A stretch of 64,000 nt of DNA, taken from assembly GCF_035658495.1 (NCBI RefSeq), contig NZ_CP141945.1:1601501-1665500 (forward strand), given 5' to 3'. The notes beneath the pieces are model-generated. The model was given only the letters and a program-made list of their open reading frames with translations, did no database searches and was not told the DNA's origin. The position numbers and the translations under genes were made by a program. Below, piece by piece: positions 53,000 to 60,710 of the stretch (the first letter of the stretch is position 1; every line of letters begins with the position of its first letter). This DNA comes from Novosphingobium sp. RL4. Its GTDB lineage: Bacteria > Pseudomonadota > Alphaproteobacteria > Sphingomonadales > Sphingomonadaceae.

Positions 53000-54198
53000 G
53001 CCAACGGCCCGGTGAGGAGGCGCTCGGCGATCGCCTTGATTGCAGTCTTGCTCGCAGGCGTAGCCGAACCATTGGTGAAGATCGCGACGCCGGTCGTCGA
53101 GGCAGGATCAAGGTAGACGGCGGTGAACACGCCGGGATCGCCGCCCCAATGGTTGATCCGCCGCTTGCCGAGTGCGCTGGATTCCATCCAGCCCAGCCCC
53201 TGTCCTGTCACCCAATCCGGCAGGCCCTGCGGTACATGCATGGTCAGCATCTCGGCCTGGTCGGTCGCCGTCAGGATCTGCGCGGGCCCGGCCGCTCCGC
53301 GATTGGCGGCTGCAGCGACAAAGGGCATGAAACCTGCAATCGAGGCGCGCAGCATCCCCACCGGAAAATCCGGGAAACCGACCGGTTCGGTCGGGACGAT
53401 CCGATCATCGACGATGTCGTAGGGAGTGGCCATCAACGCCTTGGGCACGCCGGCGATGGTCCATGAGACCTGCCGCATACCAAGCGGATCGAACATCCTG
53501 GCTTGCGTGAATACGCGCAGGTCCTCGTCCGCGACACGTTCCACCAGATATCCGAGCAGCGCATAACCGACATTGCAATAGTCATAGTTCGCGCCGGGGG
53601 CCGCTGGCGAGAAACTTCCTGTAACCGAATAGTGTCTGCCGTCCGGCAGGAGATAGTCCTTGAGGAATGTCCCAAGCGGGAGGGAGGAATCCTTGCCAAC
53701 CGTCCGGAAATCCACCTTGTAGTAAGTTTCGTCCGAGATACCCGACACGTGCATCAGCAGATGCCTGGCCGTGATGGCGGCATGAGGATGGGCGGGATTG
53801 AGGACTTCGAAGTCGAGATAGCGATTTACCGGCGCATCGAGTTCGATCCGGCCTGCTTCAACCAGCATCATGATCGCGGTGGCCGTCACGGTCTTGGTGA
53901 CGGATGCGAGGTGGAACATCGTGTCTGTCGTCACAGGCCGGCGCTGCGCGACATTGGCAAAGCCATACCCACGCGTAAGAACGACTTTGCCTGCCCGCGC
54001 AATGCCGACCGCCATGCCAGGGAAGGCGCCGTTTCGAAGCTGTTCCTTCAGGAAGGCATCCAATCGGCCATTGTCCGCCGTTATGTCCAAGGCCGCCGCG
54101 GCGCCCAGGGCCGGTGTCGCCATGGTGGCCACGGCACCCGTCAGGAAGGCTCGTCGGTTCAAGGAAACGCCTGGTGCAGAGTGAACAATGTTCGGCAT
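52996..54198 (-). CDS. Tat-exported serine hydrolase (beta-lactamase family)
   Basis: 400 residues from the ATG at 54198 with GCGGGACATTCCAC upstream; a start 10 codons earlier would lie in the operator. The Tat motif LNRRAFLTGAVATMATPALG is clear, so it acts in the periplasm. Catalytic SxxK is ASVTKTVTATAIM with Ser99 and Lys102, and a second motif YDYCNVGYALLG near residue 205 gives Tyr-x-Asn. It resembles class C beta-lactamase/EstB/D-aminopeptidase proteins. Substrate unknown, regulated with MarR. Confidence 0.87.
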   Translation of the reverse strand: MPNIVHSAPGVSLNRRAFLTGAVATMATPALGAAAALDITADNGRLDAFLKEQLRNGAFPGMAVGIARAGKVVLTRGYGFANVAQRRPVTTDTMFHLASVTKTVTATAIMMLVEAGRIELDAPVNRYLDFEVLNPAHPHAAITARHLLMHVSGISDETYYKVDFRTVGKDSSLPLGTFLKDYLLPDGRHYSVTGSFSPAAPGANYDYCNVGYALLGYLVERVADEDLRVFTQARMFDPLGMRQVSWTIAGVPKALMATPYDIVDDRIVPTEPVGFPDFPVGMLRASIAGFMPFVAAAANRGAAGPAQILTATDQAEMLTMHVPQGLPDWVTGQGLGWMESSALGKRRINHWGGDPGVFTAVYLDPASTTGVAIFTNGSATPASKTAIKAIAERLLTGPLA

Positions 54199-54218
54199 GT
54201 GGAATGTCCCGCTGATAT

Positions 54219-54234
54219 ATGTAGGCACCTACAT
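54219..54234. promoter_or_regulatory. MarR-type operator
   Basis: ATGTAGGCACCTACAT: 7-bp perfect arms around CA, 21 bp before the serine hydrolase start. The strongest palindrome of the region, and the co-transcribed MarR gene is the natural binder. Confidence 0.7.
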
Positions 54235-54283
54235 TAATATGCGCTCAAAAGGAAGCGCTATTCTTCCAGGCGGACTGTGAACT

Positions 54284-55294
54284 TCAAGGATTGAAGCTGG
54301 GGGAGGCGATTTCGTGATCGTCGGAGAGATGGCTGAAGCGCATCGTGTTGCGTCCTGCGTCCTTCGCTTCGTAAAGGGCACGGTCTGCGGCGCCAAGGCA
54401 GCGGGCAGCATGATCGGCATCGACCGGCTTTCCGCGCCTGCCGTCGTTTACGGTCACGCCGATGCTGACGGTGATCCGGCCGAACGGACTTTCCGGATGG
54501 GTCATGGAAAGACGTTCCACCGCAATACGGCAGTTTTCGGCCACCCGCAGCGCGCCCGCAGCATCCGTGTCAGGCAAGACCATGACGAATTCCTCGCCCC
54601 CGAAGCGGCCCACGGCATCGCCGGCACGGCGGCCCCAGCGCGCGATCTCGCGGGCAATCGCGACCAGGCAGCGATCTCCCGCGAGATGGCCGAAGCAGTC
54701 ATTGTAGTTCTTGAAGTAATCGACATCGACAAGCAGCAGGGCCATGGACGTTTCCTCGCGATTGCTGCACCGCAACTCTCTGGAAAGCGCGCTTGCCAGG
54801 CCGTTGCGGTTGAGCAGCCCGGTGAGATGGTCGGTGCGCAAGGACGACAGGAGCTGCCTGCGGGATTGCCGGAGCCGGGCCTCGATCCGGGCTTCCCGCG
54901 AGATGTCCATGGCGCCGATCAGCAGTTCCGCGACCAGCCCTTCGGCGTCGTAAGTCACGCTGAACGAGAGCAGGTAGGTGCGGCTCCGCCAGTAGATTCG
55001 GATATCGGGCAGGGGGGTGCCGTGTTCGGCGAACCTGTAGCATCGCTCAAGCATAGGGCCGAGCTGCGGAAACATCGTAGTGGCGCAGGCTCCATCGAGT
55101 TCCTCCACCGTATGGCCGGCAATCGCGGCCATCTGCCGGTTGATGAAGACGACGTGACGGGCGCGATCGAGGATGCAGAAGGCGAAAGGCACGGACTCGA
55201 AGAACCGGCCGAATACCGGAGTGACATCGGCAGAGGAGCGGTCATGGCGGCTTTCCGGAAACCCGGTATCTTCCGGGCAGGCAGCTCTCACCAT
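54284..55294 (-). CDS. PAS-GGDEF diguanylate cyclase with I-site
   Basis: 336 residues from the ATG (MVRAAC) nine bases after AGGAGG; an ATG that overlaps the AGGAGG itself is three codons earlier. A PAS domain (about residues 30-140: SVPFAFCILDRARHVVFINR) precedes a GGDEF domain with DHLTGLLNRNGLASAL and GRFGGEEFVMVLP. The I-site is intact: RAGD lies five residues before GGEEF. So this cyclase should be product-inhibited, unlike the one at 50781. Cytosolic. Divergent from the response-regulator operon, with TGTAAA repeats in between. Confidence 0.88.
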   Translation of the reverse strand: MVRAACPEDTGFPESRHDRSSADVTPVFGRFFESVPFAFCILDRARHVVFINRQMAAIAGHTVEELDGACATTMFPQLGPMLERCYRFAEHGTPLPDIRIYWRSRTYLLSFSVTYDAEGLVAELLIGAMDISREARIEARLRQSRRQLLSSLRTDHLTGLLNRNGLASALSRELRCSNREETSMALLLVDVDYFKNYNDCFGHLAGDRCLVAIAREIARWGRRAGDAVGRFGGEEFVMVLPDTDAAGALRVAENCRIAVERLSMTHPESPFGRITVSIGVTVNDGRRGKPVDADHAARCLGAADRALYEAKDAGRNTMRFSHLSDDHEIASPSFNP

Positions 55295-55358
55295 GGAATC
55301 CATCCTCCTGTTCGACTTTTATGAGCGCCCCTGTTCCCCCTCTTGCGGGCAAAAGTCA

Positions 55359-55374
55359 TGTAAAGGAGTGCAAA
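55359..55374 (+). promoter_or_regulatory. Response-regulator direct repeat, site 1
   Basis: TGTAAAGGAGTGCAAA: TGTAAA and TGCAAA with a 10-bp period. Lies between the PAS-GGDEF cyclase and the response-regulator operon. OmpR-family proteins bind such direct repeats. Confidence 0.5.
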
Positions 55375-55385
55375 TTTGTGGCGCT

Positions 55386-55401
55386 TGTAAAACCTTGTAA
55401 A
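55386..55401 (+). promoter_or_regulatory. Response-regulator direct repeat, site 2
   Basis: TGTAAAACCTTGTAAA: exact TGTAAA repeat with 10-bp period (part of two tandem copies of CTTGTAAAAC), 27 bp after site 1 and about 100 bp before the response-regulator start. Confidence 0.55.
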
Positions 55402-55502
55402 ACCGGCTGAAGGACTGCTGCCCAGGACGGTCCGCGCTGATATGCTACCTGCGGGGGCATGGTGCTGCGGAAAATCCGGGGCGGATCAGGGGCTACGCGC
55501 GA

Positions 55503-56186
55503 ATGCGGATTGCAATTCTGGAGGACGATCTCGCCCTTGCCGGCTATGTCGAGAAGTCGCTGCTGGCCAGCGGCAACAGTTGTGCCATGTTTGCGGACGG
55601 TCAGAACCTCCTGCATCAGATGCACCGCGAGACTTTCGACATGCTGATCCTCGACTGGAATGTACCGGGCATGTCGGGCCTCCAGATACTGGACTGGATG
55701 CGCGAGAATCTGGACAGCAGGCCGCCTTCGCTCATGCTCACGAGCCGGTCTGCCGAAGAGGACATAGTGGCCGGACTGTCCGCCGGTGCGGACGATTACG
55801 TGATCAAGCCGGTATCCTCGGCCGTCCTGCTGGCGCGGGTGGCCGCCGTGGCACGGCGGGCGTATCCCACCCCCACCAACCCGGTCGAGACATTCGGCCC
55901 CTTCAGGTTCGACAGCCGGGCGGAAACGATCGAGCTGCTGGGAGAAGCGGTGGCCGTCACCGCGAAGGAGTTTGCCCTTGCCACGCTCCTTTTCAGGAAC
56001 ATGAACCGCGCCTTGTCCAGGGCTTACCTTCTCGAAGCGATCTGGGGCGTGCGACCGAACCTGCCTACGCGGACGCTCGACGCGCACATCTCGAACGTGC
56101 GCACGAAGCTCAACCTGCGCCCGGCGAACGGTTTCAAGCTCTCGCCGATCTACTCGTATGGCTATCGTCTGGAAGCCCTGACTTGA
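55503..56186 (+). CDS. OmpR-family response regulator
   Basis: 227 residues. Receiver domain (1-120): acidic pair EDD at 7-9, phospho-acceptor Asp51 (ILDWNVPGM), Thr80 and Lys102 (DDYVIKPV). The winged HTH effector domain (about 130-227) has ETIELLGEAVAVTAKEFALA and a closing RTLDAHISNVRTKLNL. It heads an operon with a LysM-FecR-like protein and a CHASE2 histidine kinase, overlapping the former by TTGA. Likely phosphorylated by that kinase; TGTAAA direct repeats upstream suggest it controls its own operon and the divergent cyclase. Confidence 0.9.
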   Translation: MRIAILEDDLALAGYVEKSLLASGNSCAMFADGQNLLHQMHRETFDMLILDWNVPGMSGLQILDWMRENLDSRPPSLMLTSRSAEEDIVAGLSAGADDYVIKPVSSAVLLARVAAVARRAYPTPTNPVETFGPFRFDSRAETIELLGEAVAVTAKEFALATLLFRNMNRALSRAYLLEAIWGVRPNLPTRTLDAHISNVRTKLNLRPANGFKLSPIYSYGYRLEALT

Positions 56187-57484
56187 ACTCTCGTTTTCTT
56201 TGCCGCGCATCCCTTGCCGCGGCGCTGCTGGCCACTTCGGCAGGTGTCCGCGCGGAGACGCCGGCCCATGTCGCTTACAGCGTCAACCGGAACGACACTC
56301 TCTACGACCTTGCCCGGCGCTATTTCGCCGATCCGGCGAGCTATCCGGTGGTTCAGAAGCTCAACAGGATCGGCAACCCGAGGCGGATTCCCGTAGGGCG
56401 CATCCTCAAGATACCGCGCTCCATGCTGCGCCGCGAACCCATCGAGGCGGTCGTGCAGAGCTATAGGGGGGCCGTGCTCGTGGGCGCGCGAAGCGCGGCC
56501 GTTGGGCTCAGGGTTCGCGAGGGAGATCTGATCGAGACGGGCGAGCGCTCGTTCGTTTCGCTGCGGCTGCCCGATAGCACCACCGTCTCCCTTCCTCCCG
56601 GAAGCCGTGTGCGCGTGGAGCGGCTGCGTCGCACCCTGCTGGCGGAATCCGTCGAGCGGCGCTTCGTCGTGCAGCGGGGGCAGGCGTCCGGGATCGTCAC
56701 GCCGATGACGGACCCTCACAGCACCTTCGAGTTCCTGACGCCCCGCGCGATGACATCGGTGCGCGGAACCCGGTTCCGTACAAGCTACGATCCGGCCAGC
56801 GGGGCTTCGAAAGTCGAAGTCTCGGAAGGCAAGGTTGCGTTCCGGGAGACGCGGGAGAAGGAGCAGTTCGTCGTGGCGGGCTTCGGCACTAACGACGGGC
56901 TTGCGGCACCCGTGCCGCTGCTGGCGCCGCCAGAGCTGATGTCGCCGGACAGGGTACAGGCCGAGGAGCAACTGGTCTTCGCCGCGCGGCCGGTCGTCGG
57001 CGCTGCACGTTATCGCTTTCAGATCGCCCGCGATGCGGGTTTCATGGACGTGCTGGACGAAGCCTATGCGCAAGTGCCGCGCGCCGAATTCGCGGGCCTG
57101 CCTCGTGGGACATATTTCGTACGCATGGCCGGCATGGACGGTAACGACCTTGAGGGCCTTGCCTCGACCTATAGCTTCGAGCGCCGGCTCAACCGGCTAC
57201 GAACCAGTTTCGAGGAAAGTCGTGCCGGCAGATACCGGCAGTTCCTGTTCCGCTGGCAGGCGCCGGATGCTCCGGAGGCCAGTTTCCGCTTCCAGCTGTC
57301 GCGCAGTCCCGATGGTTCCGCGCCGTTGGTGGACCAGACCGGCCTGACCGGGGATGCTTTCGTCATCACCGATCTCGCGGCCGGTACCTATTACTGGCGG
57401 GTGATGAGCATCGAGGCCGCCGAGGGGCAGGTCTACACAAAATGGTCGTCTGCCAATGAACTGCGGGTCGGGGCCGCGAAGTGA
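56183..57484 (+). CDS. Secreted LysM + FecR-like signalling protein
   Basis: 433 residues from a TTG overlapping the response-regulator stop. Signal peptide CRASLAAALLATSAGVRA, then a LysM domain (about 27-78: YSVNRNDTLYDLARRYFADP then IPVGRILKIP), then a FecR-type periplasmic domain (about 95-215: VREGDLIETGERSFVSLRLP and VRGTRFRTSYDP). The last ~180 residues have two Ig-like repeats (YRFQIARDAGFMDVL and FRFQLSRSPDGSAPL). LysM suggests binding to peptidoglycan. FecR normally feeds iron signals to sigma factors, but here its partner is a histidine kinase, so it may sense cell-wall state. Confidence 0.82.
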   Translation: MNSRFLCRASLAAALLATSAGVRAETPAHVAYSVNRNDTLYDLARRYFADPASYPVVQKLNRIGNPRRIPVGRILKIPRSMLRREPIEAVVQSYRGAVLVGARSAAVGLRVREGDLIETGERSFVSLRLPDSTTVSLPPGSRVRVERLRRTLLAESVERRFVVQRGQASGIVTPMTDPHSTFEFLTPRAMTSVRGTRFRTSYDPASGASKVEVSEGKVAFRETREKEQFVVAGFGTNDGLAAPVPLLAPPELMSPDRVQAEEQLVFAARPVVGAARYRFQIARDAGFMDVLDEAYAQVPRAEFAGLPRGTYFVRMAGMDGNDLEGLASTYSFERRLNRLRTSFEESRAGRYRQFLFRWQAPDAPEASFRFQLSRSPDGSAPLVDQTGLTGDAFVITDLAAGTYYWRVMSIEAAEGQVYTKWSSANELRVGAAK

Positions 57485-59715
57485 ACCTCACGGTTCGCCT
57501 CAAGACCGAATGGTGGATCATTGCCGTGCTCGTCAGCCTTCTGGCTGTTGTCCTGACGCTAAGCGATGCGCTCTCGCGGTTGGATAATGCCGCTTACGAC
57601 CATCTGCTGCAACTCGATCCCAAAAAGTCGGATGGCCATATCGCGCTGGTCGAGATTGACGACGACGCCCTTGCGCAACTTGGCCGCTGGCCATGGGATC
57701 GCGGCATTCATGCGCGGCTCGTCGATCGGCTGAGCGAAGCGGCACCGAAGGCGATCGTCTACGATACGCTTTTCACCGAGCCGGGTGCGCCCGCCGGAGA
57801 TTCGAGGCTGGCCGGCGCTATCGGGCGGGCAGGGAACGTGTTCCTGCCCTTCTTCGTCAGCGCAGGCGGCCTGCCGGGCGGAGGAAACAGGATCGTCGAC
57901 CCTATTCCGCTGCTGCGGAATGCTGCGAAGGGCACGGGCTTTACCGATTTCCTCGTGGATGCAGACGGGGTGATGCGCTCGGCCCCGGCACCGATCGGCT
58001 CCCGCCTGCACCTGATGGTCGAGGTTCACCGCAGCATCGGGAAAGGCGCGCAGGTGCCCGGATCGGGCAGGTTGATCCCCTTTACCCCCGGCGAGCCGTG
58101 GCTTCGTATTCCGGCGGCATCGCTCATCGCGGGAAAAGTTCCGGTCCAGGATTTGCGCGGCAAGTTCGTCCTGGTGGGAGTGACAGCCGGTGGTATCGGG
58201 CCGCGCTATCCCGTTCCCGGCCTCGGCACGATGTCCGGGCTCGAAATCAATGCCCAGTTCCTGCGCGGGCTGCTCGCCGATCTGATGATCGAGAAAGCGG
58301 GGATCGCGGCGCGGATCGGCTTTGCGGTCGTGCCGGTCTGGCTGCTCATGTTGTTGATGGGCCCGTTCCCGCGCGTTTCCCCGGCGCTGGGCCTTGCAGC
58401 CGCAACGGCGACCGTCCTGGCGGCCGCCGGCCTGCTGCTTCTCCTTGGACGGATCTGGCTTCCGCCCGCGACCGCGGTCCTGGCTCTCTGTATTGCCTAT
58501 CCGATCTGGGGGTGGCGGCAACTTGCGATCACGCAGCGCTTCATGCACCGCGAACTGCTGCGTCTGGAGGCCGATTCCACGATCTTTGTGCAGCGCCCAA
58601 GGAAGGGGCGGCAACCGCTGCCCTCGACGATTTCACTGCTTACTGCCGCCATCACGAGCAACCGCGACATGAAGCATTTCGTCGCCGAACGGCTCGACCA
58701 GTTGCCGGACGCGACCCTCGTCACGAATGGTGAGGGTAAAATCCTGCTCGCCAATGCATCGGCGGGTAACCTCTTCGGGCCGGAGCAGGTCCGAAGCGGC
58801 GAGCCCGGCAAGGGTGCTGCACTGCTGGGCCGCTTCCGGCAGGCCGGATTCCAGGAGCCTATCCGCTTTCCCGACATGCCGACCGGGGGGGCGCTCAGTT
58901 TCGATGCCATTACGGACGATGGCCATTTCTTCGCCATCCGCTTTGCGCCCCAGCGCTCCGTCGATGGAGGCTTCGTTGGCTGGATCGTCCAGTTCATGGA
59001 TGTAAGCGAGGCCAAGGCGGCGCAGCGCCAGCGCGACGATATCCTCGAACTCCTGACTCACGACATGCGCTCCCCGCAGGCATCGATCCTCGCCGTTCTG
59101 GAAACGGCGCCGAGCGAGAACATCGCGCCGGAAGAAGCGCGCCGCATTCGCCACTACGCGGAAAGGACGCTTGGTCTCGCCGATGGCTTCGTCCAGCTCG
59201 CGCGCGCTGAAAGCCTCGAGTATGCCCTGGAGGATGTCGCGCTGGGGGACATGATGATCGATGCGATCGATGATCTCTGGCCGCAGCTCACGGCCAAATC
59301 GATTTCGATCGATACCGCCGACGGTGAAGAGCGCCTGATCGTGCGGGTAGAGCGTTCACTCATGACCCGCGCGCTGATCAACCTCCTCGACAACGCGATC
59401 AAGTACAGCCCCGTGGGAAGCCATATTCGTTGCACTGTGCGGCAGGAGCCGGGAGATGACAACGAACTGCGCGCGATCTGTGAGATCGTGGACGAAGGCC
59501 CCGGACTGGAAGAGGAACACAGGCACAGGCTCTTCGAGCGCTTTCATCGCGGCCCGCTCGGCGCCGGTAGAAGAACGGATGGCGTCGGGCTTGGCCTGAG
59601 CTTCGTTCATACCGTTGTGGTGCGGCATCGCGGCGAGGTCCGCTGCGCCAGCGAAGCTGGCCGAGGCGCGACATTCACGCTGGCCCTGCCGCTTGCCGAT
59701 CAAGGACAAGCCTAG
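57481..59715 (+). CDS. CHASE2-domain sensor histidine kinase
   Basis: 744 residues from a GTG overlapping the previous stop. TM1 (WWIIAVLVSLLAVVLTLS), a periplasmic CHASE2 domain (about 30-265: HIALVEIDDDALAQLGRWPW, FTDFLVDADGVMRSAP), three more TM helices (about 275-345), a PAS-like region (about 400-515), then the kinase core. The core has the H-box LLTHDMRSPQASILAVLE, N-box RALINLLDNAIKYSP, G1 DEGPGLEEEHRHRLFERF and G2 GVGLGLSFVHTVV. Autophosphorylates and passes phosphate to the response regulator of the same operon. CHASE2 signal is unknown; the LysM-FecR protein may be its periplasmic partner. Confidence 0.9.
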   Translation: MNLTVRLKTEWWIIAVLVSLLAVVLTLSDALSRLDNAAYDHLLQLDPKKSDGHIALVEIDDDALAQLGRWPWDRGIHARLVDRLSEAAPKAIVYDTLFTEPGAPAGDSRLAGAIGRAGNVFLPFFVSAGGLPGGGNRIVDPIPLLRNAAKGTGFTDFLVDADGVMRSAPAPIGSRLHLMVEVHRSIGKGAQVPGSGRLIPFTPGEPWLRIPAASLIAGKVPVQDLRGKFVLVGVTAGGIGPRYPVPGLGTMSGLEINAQFLRGLLADLMIEKAGIAARIGFAVVPVWLLMLLMGPFPRVSPALGLAAATATVLAAAGLLLLLGRIWLPPATAVLALCIAYPIWGWRQLAITQRFMHRELLRLEADSTIFVQRPRKGRQPLPSTISLLTAAITSNRDMKHFVAERLDQLPDATLVTNGEGKILLANASAGNLFGPEQVRSGEPGKGAALLGRFRQAGFQEPIRFPDMPTGGALSFDAITDDGHFFAIRFAPQRSVDGGFVGWIVQFMDVSEAKAAQRQRDDILELLTHDMRSPQASILAVLETAPSENIAPEEARRIRHYAERTLGLADGFVQLARAESLEYALEDVALGDMMIDAIDDLWPQLTAKSISIDTADGEERLIVRVERSLMTRALINLLDNAIKYSPVGSHIRCTVRQEPGDDNELRAICEIVDEGPGLEEEHRHRLFERFHRGPLGAGRRTDGVGLGLSFVHTVVVRHRGEVRCASEAGRGATFTLALPLADQGQA

Positions 59716-59742
59716 GTTTACGGCCTCGGCGGAATGGACCGT

Positions 59743-60249
59743 TTACGGCCGGGCGGTTGCCGTCGCGGTGGAACCGCCGAGCTGCGTCAGGAACGCCTGC
59801 AAGAGCTGGCCCTCGACGCCGGGCCTGCCTTGCTTCACCGGCTCTTGCCCGACAAGGCGGTAGAGTTCCCGGCCCGTCTCCCGCTGCGAGATGACGAGCG
59901 TATAGACCCGCAGTTCGGTGGAACGGGACCGGGTGGGCGGCACGAGCCAGGTCTTTTCGTCCGCCTTGTCCTGAGGCGCGAAGAGGCCTGTCCCGCCGGG
60001 AAGCCGGGCCGTGGTGAGCTGGACGAGATAATCCGCCCTTTCCGAGCGCGAGAACCCCCGCGCTGCGAGATCGGCGAGAATAGCGCTCTGCCAGTCGCCG
60101 TCGTCTGCCGGCCCGCCAACCAGTTCGATACCGCCCGCCTGCGGAATAGCGCCTGTGGCATTCACAGTGGGTTTCGGCAGGGACGTACATGCAGGCAGCA
60201 GGGCTGCCAATCCCAGGAGCAGCGGTGAAGCGGGTACTTTCATCGTCAT
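59743..60249 (-). CDS. DUF4136-like lipoprotein
   Basis: 168 residues. The N-terminal signal has a lipobox (ALLPAC, Cys21), so it is lipid-anchored. The body has the DUF4136 pattern (ARGFSRSERADYLVQLTTA, and VYTLVISQRETGRELYRL). Function unknown; such proteins sit in the outer or inner membrane facing the periplasm. Its upstream region on the - strand has TGTAAA direct repeats (60344-60359) matching those before the CHASE2 kinase operon, so it may be a target of that system. A start two codons later (MKV) is also possible. Confidence 0.72.
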   Translation of the reverse strand: MTMKVPASPLLLGLAALLPACTSLPKPTVNATGAIPQAGGIELVGGPADDGDWQSAILADLAARGFSRSERADYLVQLTTARLPGGTGLFAPQDKADEKTWLVPPTRSRSTELRVYTLVISQRETGRELYRLVGQEPVKQGRPGVEGQLLQAFLTQLGGSTATATARP

Positions 60250-60343
60250 TTCCGATCAGGCCTGCAGGGTCGAGCGGTCTCGTAGGTGAATTCGCGGCTA
60301 AGTCCATCTCATGCAAGCCTTCGCCAACTGAGCGGCTTGCGAA

Positions 60344-60359
60344 TTTACACTGCTTTACA
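60344..60359 (-). promoter_or_regulatory. Response-regulator direct repeat, site 3
   Basis: On the - strand TGTAAAGCAGTGTAAA: two TGTAAA with 10-bp period, the same pattern as sites 1 and 2, about 95 bp before the DUF4136 lipoprotein start. Read on the + strand it also sits just upstream of the -35 zone of the candidate sRNA promoter. Confidence 0.5.
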
Positions 60360-60392
60360 TCGCGTCTGAGGGATTTCGCCTATGCTGGGCTG

Positions 60393-60554
60393 GCCGTTGC
60401 AATCCGCTGCGGCCATCTCGATCGCGACGCTGCATTACCCCCCGCGCCAGCGAAAAATACCCCATGTATGGTGATCGAGGTGAGAAGTGATCCGGGCTCG
60501 AACCGGGCGCCACCTCCGGCCTCGCTCCCCCCAATGGAGCGAGGCCCTTTCTTT
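60393..60554 (+). ncRNA. Candidate small RNA with intrinsic terminator
   Basis: Inferred transcript of about 160 nt starting after TATGCT (60381-60386). Inside is a long-range stem (GAGGTG near 60475 with CACCTC near 60512) enclosing a CCGG/CCGG hairpin, and it ends in a perfect 11-bp terminator with a U-rich tail. No reading frame with a ribosome site is seen in it. CCUCC near its 3' end could pair with ribosome sites. The transcript is unproven. Confidence 0.4.
60518..60554 (+). terminator. Strong intrinsic terminator
   Basis: Perfect 11-bp stem (GGCCTCGCTCC with GGAGCGAGGCC), 7-base loop, then CTTTCTTT. It points + and has no annotated gene before it, which is the main reason to suspect a small RNA. 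Confidence 0.8.
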
Positions 60555-60710
60555 GCAGGCCAGCCATCATAAATGTAAACAATTGTTATCGCTATGGTGA
60601 TGCAGCAGGCAGGTCTTTAGGGGAGGCGGCGGGCAGCGGCTCAGTCTCATCGACTGCCCCCGAGGAGCCGCTGCCCATCCTTTGCCATCCTTCGTCCGAT
60701 GGCGTTGCGT

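Larger units (their letters stand above)
60250..60710. other. 461-bp intergenic region with RR box and candidate sRNA
   Basis: No convincing protein gene. It contains TGTAAA repeats at 60344-60359, a possible -10 (TATGCT, 60381-60386), a structured segment ending in a perfect terminator (60518-60554), and a diverged AACAATTGTT palindrome near 60578-60587. Confidence 0.5.

Noticed and set aside
60485..60515. tRNA T-arm-like piece (TTCGAGC loop between CCGG arms on the - strand)
   Set aside because: No acceptor, D or anticodon arms fit around it, and the stem has a mismatch at the fifth pair; read instead as part of the candidate sRNA fold.
60574..60589. TGTAAACAATTGTTAT as a fourth response-regulator repeat
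   Set aside because: Second half (TGTTAT) departs from TGTAAA and the site is better explained by the simple AACAATTGTT palindrome; not next to a gene start.
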